Of a stretch of DNA of 52,419 bases, positions 9,493 through 17,767 are shown piece after piece. The stretch lies in NCBI GenBank assembly GCA_030428785.1, contig JAUIEF010000016.1:1-52419 (forward strand), written 5' to 3'. The notes below the pieces were generated by a model. The model was not told the DNA's origin. It saw only the letters and a list, made by a program, of their open reading frames with translations, and ran no database searches. This DNA is from a bacterium (GTDB taxonomy: Bacteria; Planctomycetota; B15-G4). How positions within the stretch are numbered: the first letter of the stretch is position 1; every line of letters starts with the position of its first letter. The translations under genes were made by a program, and so were the position numbers.

Positions 9493-9664
9493 TCGCCCGG
9501 GCGCGCCCGCGACCGCACGTCTCCCGCCCGCGGTCCGTCCCCGCACCGCGCCGGGGCCCCCGCCGCGCCGCGGGATCCGGCCCCGAACGCCCCGCACGTC
9601 TGGTGTCGCGCCGCCGTTTCCGCGAAGATCGTCCGTTCCGGGCACCTCGCGGAGACCCCGCCCC

Positions 9665-10780
9665 ATGGCCGACGCCGACACGCTGAAGCGCACCCCGCTC
9701 ACCCACCTGCACGAGGCCGCGGGCGCCAAGCTCGTGGACTTCTCCGGCTTCCTCATGCCGGTCCAGTACGAGGGCATCCTCGACGAGGTCGTGCGGGTCC
9801 GGAACAAGGCCGGCATCTTCGACCTGTGCCACATGGGTCGCTGCCGCGTCACGGGTGACCGCTGCGTCGAGGCGTCGCAGTTCCTGGTGCACGTCAACGT
9901 CCACGCGATGAAGCCGGGCGCCATCCGGTACTCGTTCTTCGCGCGCGAGGACGGCACGACGATGGACGACGTGCTCGTCTACAAGGAGGAGGACTCGGTC
10001 TTCTTCTGCATCAACGCGGGCAACCGCGACCGCGACCTCGCCTGGATGCGCGAGGTGGCCGCCCGCTACGACTGCGAGGTCGAGGACCTCTCCGAGGACC
10101 TCGCGATGATCGCGATCCAGGGCCCGGCGAGCGTGGAGGTCATGGCGCCGCTCATGGGCTACGACCTCGACGAGCTCGGGGACATGAAGTACTACTCCTT
10201 CCGCCAGGGCCAGGTGGGCGGCGTGCCCGCGATGATCTCGCGCACGGGCTACACCGGCGAGGACGGCTTCGAGGTCTACTTCGACAAGGACATGGCCGAG
10301 GACCTCTGGCGGTCCCTGCTCGAGACGGGCGAGCCCTTCGGCGTGACGCCCATCGGCCTCGCCGCGCGCGACACGCTGCGGCTCGAGGCGGGCATGGCGC
10401 TCTACGGGCACGAGCTCGACGACACGACGAACCCGGTCGAGGCCGGCATCGTCTTCAAGCCCATCAAGCACGACCACGACTTCAGCGGACGCGCCGCCAT
10501 CGAGGCGATGGTCGAGGAGGGCCCGGGCCGCGTGCTCGTGGGCTTCACGACCGACAGCGCGCGCGTGCCGCGGCAGGGCTACGACATCGTGACCCCCGAC
10601 CACGTGGCGGTGGGCAAGGTCGTGAGCGGGTCGCCCTCGCCGACGCTCGGCACGAACATCGGCACGGGCTACGTCGCCAAGGGCCACGACGCGCCGGGCA
10701 CGCTGCTCGCCATGGAGATCCGCGGCAAGCGGTACGAGATCAAGCTGCACGCGCTGCCGTTCTACAAGCGGTCGCGCTGA
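9665..10780 (+). CDS. gcvT: Aminomethyltransferase, T-protein of the glycine cleavage system
   Basis: GcvT transfers the methylene carbon from the aminomethyl-lipoyl arm of GcvH to tetrahydrofolate and releases ammonia, in the cytoplasm. The 371-residue length is typical. Recognisable family segments are LHEAAGAKLVDFSGFLMPVQY near the N-terminus, FDLCHMGRCRVTG, the folate-site segment DGTTMDDVLVY, AIQGPASVEVM, RTGYTGEDGFEVYF and AARDTLRLEAGMALYGHEL. The C-terminal beta-barrel includes LGTNIGTGYV. The ATG at 9665 has GGAGA about 10 bases upstream. It is the first gene of a four-gene operon with gcvH, gcvPA and gcvPB. I looked for a glycine riboswitch in 9493-9664 and found none. Confidence 0.97.
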   Translation: MADADTLKRTPLTHLHEAAGAKLVDFSGFLMPVQYEGILDEVVRVRNKAGIFDLCHMGRCRVTGDRCVEASQFLVHVNVHAMKPGAIRYSFFAREDGTTMDDVLVYKEEDSVFFCINAGNRDRDLAWMREVAARYDCEVEDLSEDLAMIAIQGPASVEVMAPLMGYDLDELGDMKYYSFRQGQVGGVPAMISRTGYTGEDGFEVYFDKDMAEDLWRSLLETGEPFGVTPIGLAARDTLRLEAGMALYGHELDDTTNPVEAGIVFKPIKHDHDFSGRAAIEAMVEEGPGRVLVGFTTDSARVPRQGYDIVTPDHVAVGKVVSGSPSPTLGTNIGTGYVAKGHDAPGTLLAMEIRGKRYEIKLHALPFYKRSR

Positions 10781-10795
10781 ACGGACCACGACGGG

Positions 10796-10813
10796 CCCGC
10801 GGGCGCCCGCGGG
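10796..10813. other. 18-bp perfect palindrome between gcvT and gcvH
   Basis: A perfectly self-complementary CCCGCGGGC/GCCCGCGGG element starts 16 bases after the gcvT stop. As RNA it could form a very stable hairpin, acting as partial terminator, processing site or mRNA stabiliser that adjusts gcvH and gcvP expression relative to gcvT. As DNA it could be a dyad-symmetric protein site. There is no T-tract. Confidence 0.4.
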
Positions 10814-10874
10814 TCACGCATCCGGGGCGCGGGCCCCGGCGAACACGATCACCTCAGCAGGAGAGCCGGACGGG

Positions 10875-11255
10875 ATGAGCAACCCGAGCGACCTGAAGTA
10901 CACCGAGAGCCACGAGTGGGTGCGCGTCGACGGCGACACCGCGACGATCGGCATCACGAAGCACGCGGCCGAGAGCCTCTCCGACCTCGTGTTCCTCGAG
11001 CTGCCCGAGGCGGGCGACTCCGTGTCGGCCGGCGAGGCCTTCGGCGAGATCGAGTCGGTGAAGGCCGTCTCCGAGCTCAAGAGCCCGGTCGACGGCGAGG
11101 TCACCGAGGCGAACACCGCGCCCGAGGACGAGCTCTACACGATCAACAAGGACCCGTACGGCGACGGCTGGATGATCAAGGTCGCCGTGAGCCGCGTGCC
11201 CGACGACCTCATGGACGCGGGCGCGTACGAGAAGCACGTCGCCGCCGAGGCCTGA
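10875..11255 (+). CDS. gcvH: Glycine cleavage system H-protein
   Basis: GcvH carries the lipoyl arm that shuttles the aminomethyl group between the P-, T- and L-proteins. The 126-residue length is normal for the family. It begins MSNPSDLKYTESHEWVRVDG, the usual KYt..HEWv start, and contains ITKHAAESLSDLVFLELPE. The lipoylation site is Lys63 in EIESVKAVSELKSPVDGEV. It ends NKDPYGDGWMIKV..., as expected. AGGAG sits about 12 bases before the ATG. It lies 94 bases after gcvT, with a palindrome between them. Lipoyl assembly would need an octanoyltransferase; a LipM-like candidate is at 43190-43924. No dihydrolipoyl dehydrogenase (L-protein) gene is in the window. Confidence 0.97.
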   Translation: MSNPSDLKYTESHEWVRVDGDTATIGITKHAAESLSDLVFLELPEAGDSVSAGEAFGEIESVKAVSELKSPVDGEVTEANTAPEDELYTINKDPYGDGWMIKVAVSRVPDDLMDAGAYEKHVAAEA

Positions 11256-11304
11256 CGCGCGGGACACCCCGCAGCAGGGAACGAGCCGCACCGGAAGGAA
11301 CACC

Positions 11305-12645
11305 GTGACGTACGTCCAGAACACCGAGCAGGACCAGGCCGAGATGCTCGCCGCCGTCGGGATGGCGAGCACCGACGACCTGTGGAAGGTCATCCCCGAC
11401 GACTGTCGCTTCACCGGCGACCTCGACGTGGGGCCCGCCCTCGACGAGGACGCGCTCGTGCGCCACATGCGCGCGATCGCGAAGAAGAACGTCGCCGCCG
11501 ACGCCCTGCCGAGCTTCCTCGGCGCGGGCGCGTACCGGCACTTCTGCCCCGCGCTCGTCGACAACCTCGTCTCGCGCACCGAGTACTGGACGGCCTACAC
11601 GCCGTACCAGCCCGAGGCGAGCCAGGGCACGCTCACGACCATCTACGAGTTCCAGACCCTCATGTGCCGCATCACGGGCATGGAGGTCGCGAACGCCTCG
11701 GTGTACGACGGCGCCACGGCGGTCATCGAGGGCGTGCTCCTCGCGCTGCGGACCAAGAAGAAGGCGAAGCGCGTGCTCGCGAGCAAGGGCCTGCACCCCG
11801 ACGCGCTCGCCGTGCTGCACACCTACCTGCGGCACCTCGACGTCGAGCTCGTCGAGCTGGACCTCGCGGACGGCGCGACCCCCGTCGACGCCGTGCAGGG
11901 CGAGGACGTCGCGGCCGTCGCGTTCCAGAGCCCCAACTTCCACGGCGTCATCGAGGACGTGAAGGGCCTGTGCGACGCGACGAAGGCGCTCGGCGCGCTC
12001 TCCGTCGTCTCCGTCGACCCGATCTCGCTGTCGGTGCTCGAGGCGCCGGGCGCGCAGGGCGCGGACGTCGTCGTCGGCGAGGGCACGCCCATGGGCAACG
12101 AGCCCTGGTACGGCGGCCCGGGCTTCGGGTTCATGTGCAGCCGCATGGACCACGTGCGCCAGATGCCGGCGCGCATCGCGGGCGAGACCGTCGACGGTCA
12201 GGGCCGCCGCGCGGTCGTGCTCACCTTCCAGACGCGCGAGCAGCACATCCGCCGCACGAAGGCGACGAGCAACATCTGCACGAGCCAGCAGCTCATGGCG
12301 CTGCGCGCGACCATCTGGTCGTCGCTGCTCGGCAAGGAGGGCTTCGTCGAGCTCGGGAAGACGAACCTCAGCCGCGCGCACTACGCCGCGCAGCGCATCG
12401 CGTCGCTGCCCGGCTGGTCGCTCACCTACCCGGACCGCTCCTTCTTCAAGGAGTTCAGCGTCACCACGCCGATCCCCGCCGCCGAGGTCAACCGGCGGCT
12501 GCTCGAGGAGCACGGCATCCTCGGCGGCTTCGACCTCGGCCGGGTCGACCCGACCCGCCCGAACGAGTGGCTCGTCGCCGTGACCGACGTCGTCAACCGC
12601 GAGGAGATCGACCGCCTCGTCGCCGCCCTGGAGAGCCTGTCGTGA
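11305..12645 (+). CDS. gcvPA: Glycine dehydrogenase (decarboxylating) subunit 1, P-protein alpha
   Basis: This is the N-terminal half-subunit of the two-subunit form of P-protein, which decarboxylates glycine and passes the aminomethyl group to lipoyl-GcvH. The 446 residues match the usual length of about 450. Family segments are LPSFLGAGAYRHFCPALVDNL, YTPYQPEASQGTLTTIYEFQTL, ASVYDGATAVIEGVLLA and the Gly-rich GNEPWYGGPGFGFMCSRM. This subunit has the aminotransferase fold but not the PLP lysine, which is in GcvPB. The start is GTG 11305 with GGAAGGA about 6 bases upstream. It begins 49 bases after gcvH and its TGA overlaps the GTG of gcvPB by four bases, so the two halves are translationally coupled, which suits an obligate heteromer. 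Confidence 0.96.
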   Translation: MTYVQNTEQDQAEMLAAVGMASTDDLWKVIPDDCRFTGDLDVGPALDEDALVRHMRAIAKKNVAADALPSFLGAGAYRHFCPALVDNLVSRTEYWTAYTPYQPEASQGTLTTIYEFQTLMCRITGMEVANASVYDGATAVIEGVLLALRTKKKAKRVLASKGLHPDALAVLHTYLRHLDVELVELDLADGATPVDAVQGEDVAAVAFQSPNFHGVIEDVKGLCDATKALGALSVVSVDPISLSVLEAPGAQGADVVVGEGTPMGNEPWYGGPGFGFMCSRMDHVRQMPARIAGETVDGQGRRAVVLTFQTREQHIRRTKATSNICTSQQLMALRATIWSSLLGKEGFVELGKTNLSRAHYAAQRIASLPGWSLTYPDRSFFKEFSVTTPIPAAEVNRRLLEEHGILGGFDLGRVDPTRPNEWLVAVTDVVNREEIDRLVAALESLS

Positions 12646-14195
12646 CCACCACCGACGCCCCCACCCATGCGAACGACACGGGCGCCGCCTGCGGCGCCAC
12701 GACCGGCGAGCAGGGTCCGCTGACCATCTTCGAGAAGTCGAGCCCCGGACGCCGCGGCGTGCGCGTGCCGACGACCGACGTCCCCGACGTCGATCCGTCG
12801 AGCGTGCTGCCGGAGGGCGCGACGCGGACGGCGAAGGCGGAGCTCCCCGAGGTCGGCGAGCTCGGCGTGCTGCGCCACTACACGCACCTCTCGACGCTCA
12901 ACTTCAGCATCGCCAACGCGTTCTATCCGCTCGGCTCGTGCACGATGAAGTACAACCCGCTCGTGAACGAGAAGGTCGCCGCGCTGCCGGGCTTCGCGGC
13001 GATGCACCCCATGCAGTCGGAGGACCAGGCGCAGGGCTTCCTCGAGCTCTACTGGCGCCTCGAGCGCCTGCTCTGCGAGGTGTCCGGCCTGCACGCCGCG
13101 TCGATCCACCCGACGGCCGGCGCGCACGGCGAGCTCACCGCGCTCATGGTCATGCGCAAGTACCTGGACGACCACGGCGGCGCGGACCGCAAGGTCATCC
13201 TCATCCCGGACAGCGCGCACGGCACGAACCCCGCGTCGTGCACCATGGCCGGCTTCACGACGCGCGAGCTCAAGAGCAACGACCAGGGCGGCGTCGACAT
13301 GGACGCGCTCGACGAGGTGCTCGGCCCCGACGTCGCGGGCCTCATGATCACCAACCCGTCCACGCTGGGCCTCTTCGAGCCGAACATCCGGAAGATCTGC
13401 GAGAAGATCCACGGTGTCGGCGGCCTCGTGTACATGGACGGCGCCAACATGAACGCCATCCTCGGGCGCACGCGGCCCGGCGACTTCGGCGTGGACGTCA
13501 TGCACTTCAACCTGCACAAGACGTTCAGCCAGCCGCACGGCGGCGGCGGCCCCGGCGCCGGACCCATCGCGGTGTCCGAGGCGCTGAGCCCCTACCTGCC
13601 GACGCCCAAGGTCGAGCTCGTCGAGGGCACGGGCGGCGGCGGCGCGCACGGCGCCGACCCCGGACCGGACGCGACGTTCCGCATCGTGCGTTGCGCCGAG
13701 CAGAGCATCGGCACGACGCGCGGCTTCCTCGGCAACAGCGGCGTCGTCGTGCGCGCCTACAGCTACATCCGCTCGCTCGGCGAGCGCGGGCTGAAGCGCG
13801 TCTCCGAGAACGCCGTCCTCAACGCGAACTACCTGCGCGTCATGCTGCGCGACACCTACCGCGTGTGGTTCCCCGGACCGTGCATGCACGAGTTCGTCGC
13901 GACCGCGAAGGGCATGCCGAACGGCATCAAGGCCACGGACGTCGCCAAGCGGCTCATCGACTACGGCATCCACCCGCCGACCATCTACTTCCCGCTCATC
14001 GTCCCCGAGGCGCTCATGATCGAGCCCACGGAGACCGAGTCGAAGGAGACGCTCGACGAGTTCGTCGCCGCGATGAAGGCCATCCACGCCGAGGCGGAGT
14101 CCGACCCGGACGTGCTGCACACGGCGCCGCACTCGCGGTGCATCGGGCGGCCGGACGAGGTGCGGGCGGTCAAGCAGCCGCGCGTCACGGTCTGA
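12642..14195 (+). CDS. gcvPB: Glycine dehydrogenase (decarboxylating) subunit 2, P-protein beta
   Basis: This is the PLP-binding half-subunit of glycine decarboxylase, 517 residues. The first about 45 residues are a variable leader; the family start is visible in LTIFEKSSPGRRGVRVP. The conserved segments FYPLGSCTMKYNP, HPTAGAHGELTALMVMRKY and PDSAHGTNPASCTMAGF are all present. The PLP Schiff-base lysine is Lys293 in HFNLHKTFSQPHGGGGPGAG. The C-terminus contains HPPTIYFPLIVPEALMIEPTE, as expected. The GTG at 12642 overlaps the gcvPA stop in a GTGA arrangement. The gene ends the glycine cleavage operon; the next gene is convergent, 63 bases away. Confidence 0.96.
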   Translation: MTTTDAPTHANDTGAACGATTGEQGPLTIFEKSSPGRRGVRVPTTDVPDVDPSSVLPEGATRTAKAELPEVGELGVLRHYTHLSTLNFSIANAFYPLGSCTMKYNPLVNEKVAALPGFAAMHPMQSEDQAQGFLELYWRLERLLCEVSGLHAASIHPTAGAHGELTALMVMRKYLDDHGGADRKVILIPDSAHGTNPASCTMAGFTTRELKSNDQGGVDMDALDEVLGPDVAGLMITNPSTLGLFEPNIRKICEKIHGVGGLVYMDGANMNAILGRTRPGDFGVDVMHFNLHKTFSQPHGGGGPGAGPIAVSEALSPYLPTPKVELVEGTGGGGAHGADPGPDATFRIVRCAEQSIGTTRGFLGNSGVVVRAYSYIRSLGERGLKRVSENAVLNANYLRVMLRDTYRVWFPGPCMHEFVATAKGMPNGIKATDVAKRLIDYGIHPPTIYFPLIVPEALMIEPTETESKETLDEFVAAMKAIHAEAESDPDVLHTAPHSRCIGRPDEVRAVKQPRVTV

Positions 14196-14220
14196 CCCGC
14201 GCGGGTCGACCGCGCGGAGT

Positions 14221-14234
14221 CCGCTCCGGAGCGG
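14221..14234. terminator. Palindromic hairpin between convergent genes
   Basis: A 14-bp perfect palindrome, CCGCT-CCGG-AGCGG, lies 25 bases after the gcvPB stop and 24 bases before the convergent stop at 14259. It could fold with a CCGG loop on either strand and act as a bidirectional terminator without T-tract. Its core recurs in the longer palindrome at 16193-16212. Confidence 0.35.
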
Positions 14235-14258
14235 GCGTCGGCGGCGGGCCCTCGCTCG

Positions 14259-16118
14259 TCAGGGTGAGAGCACGAGCTCGTCCGGGAGCGGGCCGGTGGA
14301 CGTGGTCGTGTGGCCGTTGCGGCCGGTCTTGAGGACCGCCAGGTAGGTCCAGTCGCCGGGCGGGAGGAGCAGCTCGTCCGTCGAGGCCTGTGTGAGGATG
14401 AGCTGCGCGCGGCGGCCCGTCGCGCGGTCCTCGAGGGAGACGTAGCCCTGGAGCGCGCCCTCGAGGCGGATGCTCACGCGACGCGGCTCGGCGTGCCGGC
14501 GCGTCACGAGCAGCAGCTCCTGCTTCCCCGGGCGGAGCTCGACGTCCTCGAGGGTGACGGCGGTCACGCCGTCCGCGCGACGCTGCACGGCCACCGCGTA
14601 CGCGCCGGGCGCGCAGGGCCGCACGTCGAAGGTGCCGTCCGGGCGCACCGCCGTCGGGTTCACCGGCGTGAGCCCGTCGAGGGTGCGGTGGTGGAAGTCG
14701 AGCGTCACCGACTCTCCGGGCGCCGGCGGCGGGTCGAGGCGGCCGCTCCCGTGCGCGCCCGCCTCGAACACGAGCGGCACGTGGAGCTCCGGCTCGCCGC
14801 GCACCTCCACCGACGCGACGGCGCGACCGCCGGTCGCGCTCGTCGCCGACACCGCGTAACGACCCGGCGCCGCGAGGAAGCTCACCGTCCCGTCGCGTTT
14901 CGCGACCGCCATGAACAGGCGTGCGCGCGCGGCGTCCGACACGAGCAGCGGCGGACGCGGCATCTCCGACGGCTCGAGGAACACGCGCGTCGTCGCGTCG
15001 GCGTCGAGGACGCCGTCGAGGACGAAGGTCGCCTCGTCCGTCGTCGACTCCACGCGCGCCGTCGCCGTGAGGCCGCCCATGCGCAGCGCGACGTCGAGCG
15101 GCGGCTCGAGCGAGACGTCCGTGTCGCCCCACAGCGTGACGTCCTGGCAGCGCAGCGGGAACTCCTCCGTGCGACCGGCGCCGTCCGTGAACGTCGCGGG
15201 CAGACCGGCCGACATGGGGTCGAGCCCCGACTCGAAGAAGGTCTCGACGCCGACGGGCTTCCCCTCGGGCGTCACGACCCGCCAGCGCAGCCGCCACGAC
15301 TCGGCGGTCGGGGCCGTTAGCGCGTCCGGCAGCGTCACGCGGAGCTCCTGCGTCACGTCGTGCAGCGCGACGTCGGCCGCGAGCACGGTGGGCGTCCCGT
15401 CCCGCGTCCGGAGGACGCAGATCACGACCGAGCCGCGCGACAGGCCCATGACCCGGCCGGTCCACTCCGAGAGCGGGATGCGCGCGGTGGCGACCTCCGA
15501 GGACGGCGCCGCGACGCCGAAGACGGCGTCCGGGTGCGCCCGCGCGTAGTCGTCGAGCCCGTGGACCACGAGCTCGCACGGCGGGTCGAGCACGACCTCG
15601 ACCGCGTCCGGCGCCGTCCCGCCCGCCGCGTCCGTGAGCTGTACGCGACGGCGCACCCAGGACGCGAGCGCGTCGGTCTCCACGACGACGTCGACGGCGT
15701 CGCCCGGCGGGAGCTCGACGTCGAAGCGGCCGTCGTCGTCCGTCGTCGCCTCGGCGAGGTGCTCCGGCGAGCGCACGCGGTGCAGGCCGACGGGCTCCGT
15801 CGGCCGGTCGAACGCCAGGGCCGCGTCGGCGACGGGCCCTCCGTCGCGCCAGACGACGCGGCCGCGGAGTCGCGCAGGCGGCACGGCGGGCGACGCGTCG
15901 CGCGCGGCGTCCGTGTCGGCCGGCGCGTCGACGCCCGGCGGCACGATGTCGGCCGGCGCCTCGTCCGTCGCGAGCGTCGGCAACCCGCCCGCGTCGCGCG
16001 CGGCGCCGTCCGCGAGCGACACGACGGCCGCGTCGCCGTCCGGCGCGTCGTCGCCCAGCCCCCACCACGCGAGCGCGACGAGCGCGAGCAGCAGGACGCC
16101 GGCGGTGATCCTCGACAT
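14259..16118 (-). CDS. Secreted or membrane-anchored carboxypeptidase-regulatory-like protein (619 aa)
   Basis: The ATG at 16118 follows AAGGAG by about 6 bases. The protein starts MSRITAGVLLLALVALAWWG, a short anchor or signal sequence, then an Ala/Asp-rich linker to about residue 70. The first clear carboxypeptidase-regulatory-like module is LRGRVVWRDGGPVADAALAF with DDDGRFDVELPPG behind it. Further beta-sandwich segments follow, including GSGRLDPPPAPGESVTLDF and VRPDGTFDVRPCAPGAYAVAV. Repeat conservation is weaker than in the two proteins at 2.1-8.8 kb. No enzymatic motif is recognised. It is divergent from the ECF sigma operon at 16497, sharing a 378-base control region, so it is a plausible target of that sigma factor; this is inference only. 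Confidence 0.8.
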   Translation of the reverse strand: MSRITAGVLLLALVALAWWGLGDDAPDGDAAVVSLADGAARDAGGLPTLATDEAPADIVPPGVDAPADTDAARDASPAVPPARLRGRVVWRDGGPVADAALAFDRPTEPVGLHRVRSPEHLAEATTDDDGRFDVELPPGDAVDVVVETDALASWVRRRVQLTDAAGGTAPDAVEVVLDPPCELVVHGLDDYARAHPDAVFGVAAPSSEVATARIPLSEWTGRVMGLSRGSVVICVLRTRDGTPTVLAADVALHDVTQELRVTLPDALTAPTAESWRLRWRVVTPEGKPVGVETFFESGLDPMSAGLPATFTDGAGRTEEFPLRCQDVTLWGDTDVSLEPPLDVALRMGGLTATARVESTTDEATFVLDGVLDADATTRVFLEPSEMPRPPLLVSDAARARLFMAVAKRDGTVSFLAAPGRYAVSATSATGGRAVASVEVRGEPELHVPLVFEAGAHGSGRLDPPPAPGESVTLDFHHRTLDGLTPVNPTAVRPDGTFDVRPCAPGAYAVAVQRRADGVTAVTLEDVELRPGKQELLLVTRRHAEPRRVSIRLEGALQGYVSLEDRATGRRAQLILTQASTDELLLPPGDWTYLAVLKTGRNGHTTTSTGPLPDELVLSP

Positions 16119-16192
16119 GTCGTCTCCTTCGTGCGTTCGGCGCGACCCGCGGCGTCGTTCCTTCGCGCGGAGCGCTCGGTGCTCGCGGGCGT

Positions 16193-16212
16193 GCCGCGCT
16201 CCGGAGCGCGGC
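16193..16212. promoter_or_regulatory. 20-bp perfect palindrome in the divergent sigma control region
   Basis: GCCGCGCT-CCGG-AGCGCGGC is a perfect inverted repeat about 75 bases upstream of the minus-strand ATG at 16118. It could be an operator for a dimeric regulator or an RNA hairpin in the leader of that gene. It shares the 12-base core CGCTCCGGAGCG with the palindrome at 14221-14234, so the two elements flank the gene. Confidence 0.4.
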
Positions 16213-16291
16213 GCGGGCGGCCCTCGCGGCGCGCGGGGCGACCGATCGTCGTCCGTCGATCCCCGGCGGTCAACCGGCACGAGGCGCGACG

Positions 16292-16381
16292 CGCGTGGGA
16301 TCCTCGCGTGGGATCCTCGCGTGGGATCCGCGCGTGGGATCCGCGCGAGGGACCCGCGCGAAGGACCCGCGCGAAGGACCG
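16292..16381 (+). repeat. 13-bp tandem repeat, about seven units
   Basis: The unit CGCGTGGGATCCT is repeated head to tail with progressive drift: two identical copies, two ending in CCG, then CGCGAGGGACCCG and CGCGAAGGACC(C)G versions. The array lies in the 378-base noncoding region 16119-16496, about 115 bases upstream of the sigma factor start. Units are contiguous with no spacers, so it is not a CRISPR. The gradient of divergence suggests slippage expansion; it may also present phased protein sites. Confidence 0.85.
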
Positions 16382-16461
16382 CGCGGTGCGTGTGCCGACC
16401 GCGCGCCGCGGTTGCACGGCATCCCCGCACCGCCCGAAGCGTCACATCCGGAGCCCGTCGA

Positions 16462-16467
16462 TATACT
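16462..16467 (+). promoter_or_regulatory. candidate -10 element of the sigma operon
   Basis: TATACT, a five-of-six match to TATAAT, lies 29 bases upstream of the sigma factor ATG, in an otherwise TA-poor region. No good TTGACA-like -35 is visible; GTCACA at 16441-16446 is too close. Confidence 0.4.
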
Positions 16468-16496
16468 ACCGACGCCCCCTCCCCGCCTTGCCCGCA

Positions 16497-17072
16497 ATGG
16501 AACCCGCGCCCGGCGCCACGCACCCCGACGACCTCCGCCTCGCGCAGGCCGCGCTGGACGGCGATCCGGCGGCGCGAGCGGATTTCGCGCAGCGGATGCG
16601 GTGCGTGCCGCGCATCCTGGCCGCGATGAACCGCCGCCGGAACGGGTTGCTCACGCCGCAGGACATCGAGGACCTCTCGCAGGACACGCTCGTCACGATC
16701 TGGCGCCGTCTCCACACGTACGAGGGCAGAGCCGCGCTCGAGACCTGGGCGTACCGCTTCTGCTCCTTCCAGCTGTCGAACCGTCTCCAACTCCTGCGCA
16801 ACCGGCCCGTCCACCACGAGGTGGAGCCGCACGACGCGGTGGAGGAGACGATCCACGCGTGCGAGGAGTTCGAGGGGGTGCAGCGGATCCTCGACCGGCT
16901 CGAACCCGAGATCGCCGACCTCATCCGCCTCAAGCTCTACGAGCAGTGGAGCTTCGAGGAGCTCGCGGAGCGGTTCGGCGCCTCGTCGAACACCTTGAAG
17001 GCACGCTACTACCGCGGTCTCACGCGGCTCGGCACGCTCCTCGAACCCGGTCGGGAGGAGGTCGAGCGATGA
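16497..17072 (+). CDS. ECF-type RNA polymerase sigma factor (191 aa)
   Basis: The product has the two-domain layout of extracytoplasmic-function sigma factors. Region 2 spans about residues 15-100: TPQDIEDLSQDTLVTIWRRLHTYEGRAALETWAYRF, with the D.(S/T)Q.(T/V) core and the WAYRF segment that contacts the -10 element. Region 4 spans about 125-185: LDRLEPEIADLIRLKLYEQWSFEELAERFG followed by SSNTLKARYYRGLTRL, the helix-turn-helix for the -35. The ATG at 16497 has no strong Shine-Dalgarno. Its stop overlaps the ATG of the next gene (ATGA), so it is translationally coupled to the membrane protein, the usual arrangement for a sigma and its regulator. Target promoters are unknown. Confidence 0.9.
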   Translation: MEPAPGATHPDDLRLAQAALDGDPAARADFAQRMRCVPRILAAMNRRRNGLLTPQDIEDLSQDTLVTIWRRLHTYEGRAALETWAYRFCSFQLSNRLQLLRNRPVHHEVEPHDAVEETIHACEEFEGVQRILDRLEPEIADLIRLKLYEQWSFEELAERFGASSNTLKARYYRGLTRLGTLLEPGREEVER

Positions 17073-17767
17073 CCGCTGCTCATGACCGCGACGACGCCAC
17101 CCCGACGCCGGAGGAGGAGGCCGTGGAACGCCGGCTCCGCCACATCGCCGAGCACATGCACGCGGACCTCGCGGACGCGGAGCGCATGGAGTCCGCGCCG
17201 GGCGAGGACAAGGTGGAGGCGGTGCTCGAGGGGTTGTGGGGAGCGGCGGGCGAGGCGTCCGACGCGCCGCCGACCGCCGGGCCGACCGGGGTGGTGGGTG
17301 GCGAGCAGGGAAGCGCGACGAGAGCCGAGTCCGCGGCGGACGGCCCCCGAGGTGCCGAGCCCTCTGGCCCGACGAGTCCGCGCAGGATGTGGGTCGCGTT
17401 GGTCGCGGCCGCGCTGGTGATCGTGATCGCCAAGCTGTTCCTGCCGGACGACGACCCGGACCGGGACCTCATGCTCGGCAGCGACGAGTTCGGGATCGTC
17501 GCTCCCGTCGGAGTCGTCGACACGTATTCCGAGGTCGTGTGGACGCACCCGAGCGCGGAGGACGTCTCCTTCCAGGTCGAGGTGTACGATCGCGACCCGA
17601 CGTCGGGAGCGACGAGCATCGCGACCAGCGAGACCCTCACGAACCGGGATCGCTGGGCGCTCCCCCCGACGGTGGAGAGCGAAGGTCGGATATGGATCGA
17701 CGTGACGGTGAGCGACCTCGACGGCAGGTTCCTCGACTCGAAACGGGTCGAGGCCTGGCGTCGTTGA
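17069..17767 (+). CDS. Single-pass membrane protein, putative anti-sigma or sigma regulator (232 aa)
   Basis: The ATG overlaps the sigma stop by four bases; GGGAGGAG lies 8 bases upstream. The layout is a cytoplasmic helical N-terminus (residues 1-60, with EEEAVERRLRHIAEHMHADLAD), a low-complexity linker (60-105), one transmembrane segment (107-125, MWVALVAAALVIVIAKLFL) and an extracytoplasmic domain of about 100 residues. That domain contains VDTYSEVVWTHPSAEDVSFQ and VEVYDRD, the look of a small fibronectin-like beta-sandwich. The zinc anti-sigma motif HxxxCxxC is absent. Position and topology support an anti-sigma or sensor role; sequence alone does not prove it. Its TGA overlaps the TTG start of the TPR-CHAT gene by four bases, so all three genes are coupled. 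Confidence 0.75.
   Translation: MTAAHDRDDATPTPEEEAVERRLRHIAEHMHADLADAERMESAPGEDKVEAVLEGLWGAAGEASDAPPTAGPTGVVGGEQGSATRAESAADGPRGAEPSGPTSPRRMWVALVAAALVIVIAKLFLPDDDPDRDLMLGSDEFGIVAPVGVVDTYSEVVWTHPSAEDVSFQVEVYDRDPTSGATSIATSETLTNRDRWALPPTVESEGRIWIDVTVSDLDGRFLDSKRVEAWRR

Noticed and set aside
9493..9664. Possible glycine riboswitch upstream of gcvT
   Set aside because: The conserved glycine aptamer core was not found and no tandem aptamer structure is apparent.
16292..16381. Tandem repeats as a CRISPR array
   Set aside because: Units are 13 bases, contiguous and without unique spacers, and no cas gene is present.
17069..17767. Zinc-binding anti-sigma (ZAS) protein
   Set aside because: The HxxxCxxC motif is absent; only gene position and single-pass topology support a regulator role, so the call was kept tentative.
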